The notes under the pieces are model-generated. The model ran no database searches, was not told the DNA's origin, and was given only the letters and a program-made list of their open reading frames with translations. Positions 1 through 5,239 of a stretch of DNA of 5,928 nt are shown in pieces. The position numbers and the translations under genes are program-made. The stretch's first letter is position 1; every line of letters begins with the position of its first letter. Source of the stretch: Patescibacteria group bacterium (GTDB lineage: Bacteria > Patescibacteriota > Microgenomatia > UBA1400 > MFAQ01); contig JAHJQJ010000030.1 of the NCBI GenBank assembly GCA_018819325.1, positions 1 through 5,928 of the forward strand, in the 5' to 3' direction.

Positions 1-1
1 G

Positions 2-199
2 TTATCGCTTCAAGCGATTATGAAACAGACCCGTCTGCCGTTTTTTGTGGTCAAAAGAAGTCTTAGCCAAATTAAACAGACTAGCCGCAGCCAGTTAGTA
101 TCCGCTTATCAGCATCTAGTTTTGGTTGATCGTCAAATCAAGACCGGGGCTGCCCGCCCCGCCGATGCCTTAGATCTCATGGTCACCCAAAGGATTTAA
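2..199 (+). CDS. holA: DNA polymerase III subunit delta, C-terminal end (partial)
   Basis: This is the last 65 codons of a gene entering from the left edge; the first complete codon is at position 2 and the stop is TAA at 197-199. The delta subunit is part of the clamp-loader complex that opens and places the sliding clamp on DNA. The visible segment is the C-terminal helical domain. Its end, with VDRQIKTGAARPADALDLMV, matches the typical tail of the family (a 'D..iKtG...p..AL..l' pattern) just before the terminus. The gene converges on rpsT, and holA next to rpsT is a recurrent bacterial arrangement, for example in Bacillus, which supports the call. The N-terminal domains are outside the window, so integrity of the gene cannot be judged. 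Confidence 0.85.
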   Translation, partial: LSLQAIMKQTRLPFFVVKRSLSQIKQTSRSQLVSAYQHLVLVDRQIKTGAARPADALDLMVTQRI

Positions 200-438
200 G
201 CCGTCTTTTTTACCGCCCTACTGAGCTGCGATTTGAGTCGAGCCGCTCTATTTTTGGGGATAACCCCCTTTTTAGTAGCTTTGTCCAATGCCTTGTAAGC
301 TACCTTCAAACTTTCTGGTGATTTGTCAGTGGCGGCTTTTTTGACGGCTGTCCGGTACGTAGATTTAGTCACCAAATTACGGCTGCGCCGCCGCGCCGAG
401 CTTCTTACTCTTTTCTTGGCTGATTTAATGATTGGCAT
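196..438 (-). CDS. rpsT: 30S ribosomal protein S20
   Basis: This complete 80-aa protein is slightly short for S20 (usually about 85-90 aa). S20 binds 16S rRNA early in 30S assembly and is very basic and helical. The sequence shows the typical MPIIKSAKKRVR start, an Arg-rich stretch SSARRRSRN, and the conserved C-terminal block with the GVIPKNRAARLKSQLSRAV pattern. The ATG at 436-438 is the natural start because it gives the family N-terminus. Only a weak A-rich Shine-Dalgarno-like stretch (AAAGAAAA) precedes it. The stop (196-198) overlaps the holA stop on the opposite strand. A promoter about 20 bases upstream would leave a short leader of about 14 nt. The 'MPIIKSAKKR' form is common in Patescibacteria, which is a weak taxonomic hint. 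Confidence 0.95.
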   Translation of the reverse strand: MPIIKSAKKRVRSSARRRSRNLVTKSTYRTAVKKAATDKSPESLKVAYKALDKATKKGVIPKNRAARLKSQLSRAVKKTA

Positions 439-458
439 AGTTTTTCTTTACAGACATC

Positions 459-487
459 AGGATAGTTGTTTTGTAGTTTTATGTAAA
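459..487 (-). promoter_or_regulatory. Predicted sigma70-type promoter of rpsT
   Basis: On the minus strand, TTTACA (487-482) serves as a -35 box with 5 of 6 consensus matches. A 17-bp spacer (481-465) separates it from TATCCT (464-459), a -10 box with 4 of 6 matches. The predicted start near 452 lies about 14 nt before the rpsT ATG. Spacing is optimal and the location fits. The call rests on motif matching only. Confidence 0.5.
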
Positions 488-510
488 GCAATTTCCCCTA
501 CTCCTCTGTA

Positions 511-594
511 TTCCCTGAGCGAAGTCGAAGGGCTACCTTCGCGCCATCCTCTTATTCCCTGAGTCCGTCAGCTGACGGATCGAAGGGCCACCTT
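511..594. repeat. Two copies of a TTCCCTGAG...TCGAAGGGC dispersed-repeat unit
   Basis: Copy 1 (511-539) reads TTCCCTGAG, CGAAG, TCGAAGGGC, TACCTT. Copy 2 (555-594) has the same outer arms, but the 5-bp core is replaced by a perfect 16-bp palindrome, TCCGTCAGCTGACGGA (564-579), and the right arm continues CACCTT. The arms pair as CCCT/AGGG in both copies, so each can fold as a hairpin. This type of 'CCCTGAGCGAAGTCGAAGGG' unit is widely dispersed in intergenic DNA of several bacterial groups. No coding capacity is evident. Confidence 0.75.
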
Positions 595-603
595 ATTCTT
601 GCG

Positions 604-704
604 CAAGCCCACCATAGCTCGTAGAGCGACGGTGGGTCATCCTGAACTCTTGACCTGTCGTAGCCCTTGGGCGACCGTGGTCCTTCCGTAGCTTTAGCGA
701 AGGA
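604..704. repeat. Cluster of three REP-like imperfect palindromes
   Basis: Three consecutive hairpins share a CGTAG...GCGA-type core. The first pairs CCCACC (608-613) with GGTGGG (631-636), with an inner GCTC/GAGC (617-620/624-627). The second pairs GTCG (657-660) with CGAC (672-675), with CCC/GGG inside. The third pairs TCCTTC (681-686) with GAAGGA (699-704). They resemble repetitive extragenic palindromes. None is followed by a T-run, so they are poor intrinsic terminators. Confidence 0.6.
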
Positions 705-741
705 GGAAGTCGGTCATTTCAGGATTCAAACACCAAAAATC

Positions 742-766
742 CAATGGGACATTTTTTGTCCCATTG
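742..766. repeat. Perfect 10-bp inverted repeat around a T5 loop
   Basis: CAATGGGACA (742-751) and TGTCCCATTG (757-766) are exact inverted copies separated by TTTTT. On the minus strand the stem is followed by G and then ATTTTT, so it could act as an intrinsic terminator for minus-strand transcripts, although no minus-strand gene lies upstream of it in the window. On the plus strand no T-run follows. A protein-binding operator about 90 bp upstream of the ATPase promoter is an alternative. Confidence 0.6.
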
Positions 767-771
767 AACCC

Positions 772-840
772 GCCCACAGCTTTGCCCGCCTGCAATGTTG
801 TAGCACTTCGGGCAGGCAGTATTTCGGGCAAGAAATGGGC
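772..840. repeat. Nested GC-rich imperfect inverted repeat
   Basis: Three concentric stems can form. They are GCCCA/TGGGC (772-776/836-840), TTGCCCG/CGGGCAA (782-788/825-831) and GCCTGC/GCAGGC (788-793/812-817), with base 788 shared between the inner two. The loop at 794-811 includes GTTGTAGCAC. The length and nesting suggest a complete REP or MITE-like unit rather than a chance hairpin. It ends just 11 bp before the -10 box of the downstream gene. Confidence 0.6.
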
Positions 841-851
841 TTCAGGTGAGG

Positions 852-857
852 TATAAT
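852..857 (+). promoter_or_regulatory. Predicted -10 box for the OLD-like ATPase gene
   Basis: A perfect TATAAT in the context GGTATAATTGA. The predicted start is near 864, leaving a leader of about 59 nt before the ATG at 923. No good -35 hexamer is visible at the expected distance (about 829-834), so strength is uncertain or an activator may be needed. The same GGTATAATT context recurs before the RM gene. Confidence 0.5.
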
Positions 858-890
858 TGAGGCAAAGTTTTGGTAGAGACTAAGAAGGGG

Positions 891-926
891 ATGCCAAAAG
901 TTATGAAAGGGGAGGTGGAGGTATGA
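891..926 (+). other. Possible 11-codon leader ORF overlapping the ATPase start
   Basis: The frame MPKVMKGEVEV begins at ATG 891, with an internal ATG at 903. It ends at TGA 924-926, overlapping the ATPase start codon as ATGA. A purine-rich AAGAAGGGG (882-890) lies before it, too close to ATG 891 to be ideal and about 12 nt from ATG 903. Translational coupling is possible, but the downstream gene has a strong Shine-Dalgarno site of its own. The peptide may therefore never be made. Confidence 0.25.
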
Positions 927-2320
927 GTCTATATTTAAAGAGATTGGAGGTAGAACACTTCCGCGGTTTTTATACAAAACAAACTTTAGTCTTCGCTATC
1001 CCCAATGGTAAAAAAGGAAGTGGATTAACGGTTGTAGTTGGTCCTAATAATACTGGCAAAACTACTATATTGGAAGCGGTTAAAAAGTTTGCCCATAGAG
1101 GTAATGCAGTGTTTACGGAGGGGGAGCGCCACGGCAATAAAAATGTTAAATTATCCCTAGTTAACACGGCTAATGGCCGTAAAGTCCTTACTACCTACGG
1201 TGGTTCTCAAACAAAATTTACTGGTGAGGAACATTACCCAGACCATCAGAGTTTTTATTTGATTAGTGCTCGGAAGGATTGGCAACATTATTTTGGTGGT
1301 GGTGGGTCTTCTAGAAATGCCTACAAACAACAGCTTTATGGTATGGATCGATTGGGCAGCGATGGTAGCTTCGGTCAACGTATTGCTGATATAGAACGCG
1401 ATGAACAAAAGAACAGGCAGTTCAAAGATATTATTGCTAAGCTTCTTCCAAACATTACCCATTGGGTTGTCGATACAAATGATAATAACCAGCGATATAT
1501 CAAGTACAAGACAGGTACTGGCGACACACATCACTCAGGATTCTGGGGTGATGGTGTGGTTAGCCTGTTTAAAGTGGCTGCTGCGCTTGTGCCCGAAGAT
1601 GAGTCCGAGGCGACAAATGAAATTCTTGTTATTGATGAGCCCGAATTGTCACTACATCCCCAATTACAAAAACGGCTCGCGAATTTTTTGTCCCAAATAG
1701 CCACCGACCGACAGGTTGTATTAGTGACTCACAGTCCGCATTTTATTAATTGGCGAGACATAAAAAATGGAGCGATAGTTCTGAGACTTAATAAACCCCA
1801 AGATAGAAGGTGTGTAATATCAAAACTCGACAAAACAGCCGACCACTATGAAAAATTGATTGTATTGGCTGCGGATAATTGGCAAAAACCTCAATTGATG
1901 GATGTAGTTGCAAAGGAGATTTTTTTTGGTGAGAAGATATTATTTACTGAGGGACAGGAAGATGTGGGGCTAATAAAAAAGTTTATTGATGAAAATGAAT
2001 TAGATATTGATTTTGAAATTTTCGGTTACGGAGCTGGCGGCGCTGAAAACATGAAATACTTTTTTGAAATAGCCAAAGATTTAAATTTAGCTAAAGTCGC
2101 TTGCTTATTAGATAGAGGTAAAGAGTCACTTGAGAAGGAATTGAAGAGGAAGTTCCCGAGCTTTCAAGTTGATATTTTGCCAACCAGAAATATCTGCGAC
2201 AAAAAAAAGACAATCAAGGGTATTTTTAATAAAAAAGGTGTCATCAAGAGAAGGTATAAAAAGTCTATGCTCAAACTAATTGAAAAATGGAATCAATATT
2301 TTAGTGATGAAACATCTTAA
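923..2320 (+). CDS. OLD-like AAA/ABC-type ATPase with C-terminal Toprim-like region
   Basis: This 465-aa soluble protein has an SMC/RecF/ABC-type ATPase domain. It carries a Walker A motif GPNNTGKTT (residues 40-48), Walker B ILVIDEPELSLHP (about 234-246, with D238 and E239) and an H-loop VTHSP (268-272, H270). The region from about 332 to 420 resembles the Toprim domain of OLD-family nucleases. It has the acidic ILFTEGQEDV motif (339-348, E343), a Gly-rich FGYGAGGAENM segment and a CLLDRGKES strand (D397). The usual DxD appears as D-R-G, so metal-dependent nuclease activity is uncertain. A Lys/Arg-rich tail follows (402-455). The start is fixed by GGAGGT at 911-916, 6 nt before the ATG; the motif is repeated at 917-922. 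OLD-type proteins act in phage defence, including Gabija GajA, but no GajB-like helicase is present. Its position just before RM genes suggests a defence role, which is inference. Confidence 0.8.
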   Translation: MSLYLKRLEVEHFRGFYTKQTLVFAIPNGKKGSGLTVVVGPNNTGKTTILEAVKKFAHRGNAVFTEGERHGNKNVKLSLVNTANGRKVLTTYGGSQTKFTGEEHYPDHQSFYLISARKDWQHYFGGGGSSRNAYKQQLYGMDRLGSDGSFGQRIADIERDEQKNRQFKDIIAKLLPNITHWVVDTNDNNQRYIKYKTGTGDTHHSGFWGDGVVSLFKVAAALVPEDESEATNEILVIDEPELSLHPQLQKRLANFLSQIATDRQVVLVTHSPHFINWRDIKNGAIVLRLNKPQDRRCVISKLDKTADHYEKLIVLAADNWQKPQLMDVVAKEIFFGEKILFTEGQEDVGLIKKFIDENELDIDFEIFGYGAGGAENMKYFFEIAKDLNLAKVACLLDRGKESLEKELKRKFPSFQVDILPTRNICDKKKTIKGIFNKKGVIKRRYKKSMLKLIEKWNQYFSDETS

Positions 2321-2371
2321 CGGAGACAATTTGGTTGGAGAACGCGGGTCGGGGCTGGTTTTTGGTTGGGG

Positions 2372-2377
2372 TATAAT
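2372..2377 (+). promoter_or_regulatory. Predicted -10 box giving a leaderless RM transcript
   Basis: A perfect TATAAT in GGGTATAATTAA. Counting T2377 as -7 puts +1 at 2384, the first base of the GTG start codon. No Shine-Dalgarno site lies between the box and the start, which agrees with a leaderless mRNA. A clear -35 is absent. A 9-bp direct repeat TTTGGTTGG (2330-2338 and 2361-2369) brackets the expected -35 region and could be a regulator site. Confidence 0.55.
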
Positions 2378-2383
2378 TAAAGC

Positions 2384-4180
2384 GTGGTGAATGAAAGAAA
2401 AACCGAGGCTATAGTTCGATCTCATTTTGAGAAGTTTAGGGACTCCGTAGAGATAGAGGAGCAATCTTCCGATAATCCTAGAATCAAAAAATTACTTTCA
2501 ATTGCCTCTAAAGGGGGGTCTGGTGCTGGGTATCCGGAGTTCATTATTCAGCCAAAGGACAATATTGATCTGCTCATCGTTGTGGAGTGTAAGCCCAGCG
2601 TGGCTAAACATGAGAGCCCCCATAGGGACCAGCCTAAACATTATGCAGTGGATGGTGCTCTTCTCTATTCTTCCTATCTTTCAAGAGACTACGATGTATT
2701 GTCGATTGCAGTCAGTGGAGAGAATAAACGAGGCTTGAAGGTATCGCATTTTCTACAGCTTAAGGGTACCAATAAGGCTGTGGGGAAATTCGGTGATGTC
2801 CTTCTCTCACCAGGTGACTATGTGCAGGGCTATATAAAAAGCCCTGAGAAACTCAGGCAGGACTACGAAAGCTTGCTCGCTTTTTCCAGGGACCTTAATA
2901 AAAAGCTACATAAAAACAAGATTCTAGAGAGTGACAGGAGCTTGCTAATTAGCTGCATATTAATTGCCTTAGAGAATAAAGCCTTTCTCAAGTCATATAA
3001 GGACTATACTAAGCCAGACGACCTGGCGCAGTATTTAGTGAACACTGTTGAGATGCAATTTAAAAACTCGGGCATTCAAAACGACAAGCTAGGCATAGTG
3101 AGAAGTCGTTTTGAGTTCATCAAAACAGACACTTCTCTTTCGAGGAGGGAGAAAATACTCAGTGAAGTGATCGCTGACATTGATGGAAACATAAATAAGT
3201 TCATTAAAACTCACAAGTATTTTGATGTATTGAGTCAGCTGTATATAGAATTCTTGAGATACGCGAATAGTGATAAGGGGCTTGGGATTGTGTTAACCCC
3301 CCTGCATATCACGGGATTTATGGCTGAACTTGCCCAAGTTAATAAAGATAGTGTGGTCTACGACAACTGTGCTGGTACCGGGGGTTTTCTGGTTAGTGCC
3401 ATGGATTTAATGATCAAAGATGCCAAGGACGATCAGAAGAAAATCGGAGAAATTAAACAAAACCAGTTGGTAGGAGTCGAGTACCAGGCTAATATATTCA
3501 CCCTCGCTTGCTCAAATATGTTTATCCATCAAGATGGTAAGACCAATATGCTGAGCGGTAGTTGTTTTGATGACAAAATCATGGACCAGGTCAACGAATT
3601 TGATCCCACAGTCGGACTTTTAAATCCGCCGTATAAAGCCGACAAGGATGATGATGAAGAGCTTGAGTTTGTTCTCAATAATCTTGAGATGTTGAAACAG
3701 GGCGGTAGATGTGTGGCGATTGTCCCCCTGAGCTCTGCCATAGCCCAATCAGGTGCTGCCTTTGAGCTAAAGAAAAGGCTTCTAGGGCGGCACACGTTGG
3801 ATGCAGTGTTATCTATGCCCAATGAGCTGTTTTTTAATTCTAAGGTTGCTGTTGTTTCCTGTATTATGGTATTTACTGCTAAAAGACCTCATCCAAAAAC
3901 AAAAAAGACATTCTTTGGTTATTTTAAGGATGATGGGTTTGTAAAAAGAAAAGGTACGGGGCGTATCGATCTATTTGGTGCCTGGGACACGATAAAGGGA
4001 AAATGGATTGACGCCTACATAAATAAAGAAAATATTTCTAGGCTTAGTGTCAATTGTGTTGTAAGTGCCGAAGATGAGTGGTGTGCTGAAGCATATTTGA
4101 AAACTGATTATTCTTTGATTTCGAAGGATGATTTTGAAAGAGAGATCAAAAAATATATTTCATATAAGATCCAATCATAA
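2384..4180 (+). CDS. Type IIB (BcgI-like) restriction-modification fusion: nuclease plus N6-adenine methyltransferase
   Basis: This 598-aa protein combines cleavage and methylation, close to the BcgI A subunit in size and order. Residues 1-150 look like an HsdR-type PD-(D/E)XK nuclease, with PEF (51-53), D62, the E68-C-K70 pair in LLIVVECKPS, and a QPKHY (83-87) that fits the QxxxY motif of RecB/HsdR nucleases. Residues about 270-500 form an HsdM-like gamma-class N6-adenine methyltransferase. It has a VLTP segment (303-306), SAM-binding motif I DNCAGTGGF (327-335), VGVEYQ (363-368) and catalytic NPPY (414-417). The linker at 150-270 is largely helical. The start is GTG at 2384 or the adjacent GTG at 2387, with no ribosome-binding site upstream. 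The stop overlaps the next ATG as TAATG. There is no helicase motor domain, so it is not a classical type I HsdR. All catalytic motifs appear intact. Confidence 0.88.
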   Translation: MVNERKTEAIVRSHFEKFRDSVEIEEQSSDNPRIKKLLSIASKGGSGAGYPEFIIQPKDNIDLLIVVECKPSVAKHESPHRDQPKHYAVDGALLYSSYLSRDYDVLSIAVSGENKRGLKVSHFLQLKGTNKAVGKFGDVLLSPGDYVQGYIKSPEKLRQDYESLLAFSRDLNKKLHKNKILESDRSLLISCILIALENKAFLKSYKDYTKPDDLAQYLVNTVEMQFKNSGIQNDKLGIVRSRFEFIKTDTSLSRREKILSEVIADIDGNINKFIKTHKYFDVLSQLYIEFLRYANSDKGLGIVLTPLHITGFMAELAQVNKDSVVYDNCAGTGGFLVSAMDLMIKDAKDDQKKIGEIKQNQLVGVEYQANIFTLACSNMFIHQDGKTNMLSGSCFDDKIMDQVNEFDPTVGLLNPPYKADKDDDEELEFVLNNLEMLKQGGRCVAIVPLSSAIAQSGAAFELKKRLLGRHTLDAVLSMPNELFFNSKVAVVSCIMVFTAKRPHPKTKKTFFGYFKDDGFVKRKGTGRIDLFGAWDTIKGKWIDAYINKENISRLSVNCVVSAEDEWCAEAYLKTDYSLISKDDFEREIKKYISYKIQS

Positions 4181-5124
4181 TGAAGCTGGTATCTCTTAAC
4201 TCAATATTCGACATCAGATATGGTAATCAGTTTGATCTTATTAAAATGGAGCGTGACCCCAATGGTGTCAACTTTATTTCAAGGTCTAGTCAAAATCTTG
4301 GGGTTGTAGATAGAGTTGCAGAGGTTCAGGGAGTCGAGCCCCACTCCGCTGGATCTATTACCGTTACTCTAGGAGGGACATATTTGTTAAGTGCATTTGT
4401 ACAACAGGGCAAATTTTATACAGCACAAAATGTTAAGGTTCTTGTTCCAAAAAAGGAAATGAGTTTTGAAGAAAAAATTTTCTATTGTGTTGCTATTAGC
4501 AAAAATAGGTTTAGATACTCATCTCATGGTCGAGAAGCAAATATTTCATTAGATAAACTCTTGGTACCAGACAAGGCCCCCACGTGGCTAGGTAAAAAGT
4601 TTATTAGTCATTATGAGGTGGCCAGTAAACCAGTTCTGGATAAGAAGCTAAAACTAGATGTTTCTGCATGGTCATACTTTACTATAGGTAGCCTGTTTAT
4701 TGTCGAGGGTAGCAAGACGACACCACTGTTGAGATTGGGGGAATATGGGGAAGGTAATTATCCATATGTAACGACACAAGCGACAAATAATGGAGTTCAA
4801 GGTAAGTATGATTATTACACGGAAGAGGGGGGTGTTATGGTGTGTGATAGTGCTGTGGTCGGATTTTGCACGTACCAGCCGTCATGTTTTTCGGCAAGTG
4901 ACCATGTTGAAAAACTAATTCCGAAATTCAAAATGAGTCAATATGTAGCGATGTTTTTGCTGGCCATCCTAAACAAGGAACAATTTAGATATAGTTATGG
5001 GAGAAAGAGAAGTCAAGAAAGAATCAAAGGGGAACAAATTAAACTTCCATCAAAGAGCGGTAAACCAGATTGGATCTACATGGAAAACTATATTAAGTCT
5101 CTAGCTTATTCTGCAGTTATATAA
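4180..5124 (+). CDS. Restriction-modification specificity subunit (S), two target-recognition domains
   Basis: This 314-aa DNA-recognition partner of the preceding RM protein is similar in length to the BcgI B subunit (about 340 aa). Two homologous halves are visible, at residues about 1-138 and 165-300. Each starts with an 'I..lF.i..G' segment and has a FISRSSQNLGVV or YVTTQATNNGVQ strand. Each also carries an FRYS motif (111-114 and 269-272) followed by a basic stretch, and ends in LLVPDKAPTW or IKLPSKSGKPDW. Each half should read one half of a split, asymmetric target, since the halves differ in sequence. The ATG shares one base with the RM stop and no Shine-Dalgarno site is visible, so translation is probably coupled to give matched amounts. 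The actual recognition sequence cannot be read from the window. Confidence 0.85.
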   Translation: MKLVSLNSIFDIRYGNQFDLIKMERDPNGVNFISRSSQNLGVVDRVAEVQGVEPHSAGSITVTLGGTYLLSAFVQQGKFYTAQNVKVLVPKKEMSFEEKIFYCVAISKNRFRYSSHGREANISLDKLLVPDKAPTWLGKKFISHYEVASKPVLDKKLKLDVSAWSYFTIGSLFIVEGSKTTPLLRLGEYGEGNYPYVTTQATNNGVQGKYDYYTEEGGVMVCDSAVVGFCTYQPSCFSASDHVEKLIPKFKMSQYVAMFLLAILNKEQFRYSYGRKRSQERIKGEQIKLPSKSGKPDWIYMENYIKSLAYSAVI

Positions 5125-5140
5125 GTATACATTTTACCTG

Positions 5141-5184
5141 CCCGCCTAAGGACGCTACCTGCGGCCAGAGAGCCGTTGGGTGGG
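5141..5184. repeat. GC-rich REP-like hairpin downstream of the S gene
   Basis: CCCGCC (5141-5146) can pair with GGTGGG (5179-5184), allowing one G-U pair. An inner CGGC (5162-5165) pairs with GCCG (5172-5175). The CCTGCCCGCC start recalls the nested repeat at 782-793. No T-run follows, so it is not an obvious intrinsic terminator. It may mark the right boundary of the cassette or protect the mRNA end. Confidence 0.45.
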
Positions 5185-5197
5185 AAGGGTGAAAACT

Positions 5198-5239
5198 ATG
5201 GAAAGTAAGATGAAGAAAATTAGGAAGCTGGCGAAATGA
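5198..5239 (+). other. Possible 13-codon leader ORF overlapping the next gene
   Basis: The frame MESKMKKIRKLAK is preceded by AAGGGTG (5185-5191), 6 nt before its ATG, a reasonable ribosome-binding site. Its TGA (5237-5239) overlaps the ATG of the following gene as ATGA, a classic translational-coupling geometry. The peptide is strongly basic. A similar mini-ORF stands before the ATPase gene. Whether it is translated is unknown. Confidence 0.35.

Noticed and set aside
323..562. 79-codon open frame on the plus strand
   Set aside because: It lies mostly antisense to rpsT and then runs into palindromic repeats. It has no ribosome-binding site and no recognisable protein pattern.
718..846. TTCAGG at 718-723 and 841-846 as a target-site duplication around a mobile unit
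   Set aside because: Six bases are short for so wide a gap, the flanking bases differ, and no transposase or clear matching ends are seen. Chance is the simpler explanation.
439..922. CRISPR array
   Set aside because: The repeats are few, unequal in core and spacing, and palindromic; there is no regular repeat-spacer periodicity and no cas gene.
667..977. Open frames on both strands between rpsT and the ATPase (667-849 plus, 726-977 minus)
   Set aside because: Both are built from the inverted repeats and low-complexity palindromes. The minus frame also overlaps the start and Shine-Dalgarno site of the ATPase gene.
1157..1534. 125-codon minus-strand open frame
   Set aside because: It is fully antisense to the ATPase gene, whose motifs are clear in its own frame, and shows no family features.
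923..5124. Gabija or a full type I RM system
   Set aside because: No UvrD-like GajB helicase and no HsdR translocase is present, and the nuclease is fused to the methyltransferase as in type IIB enzymes.
5141..5184. Intrinsic terminator of the RM-S operon
   Set aside because: The stem is imperfect and interrupted and no T-run follows, so it was listed only as a repeat.
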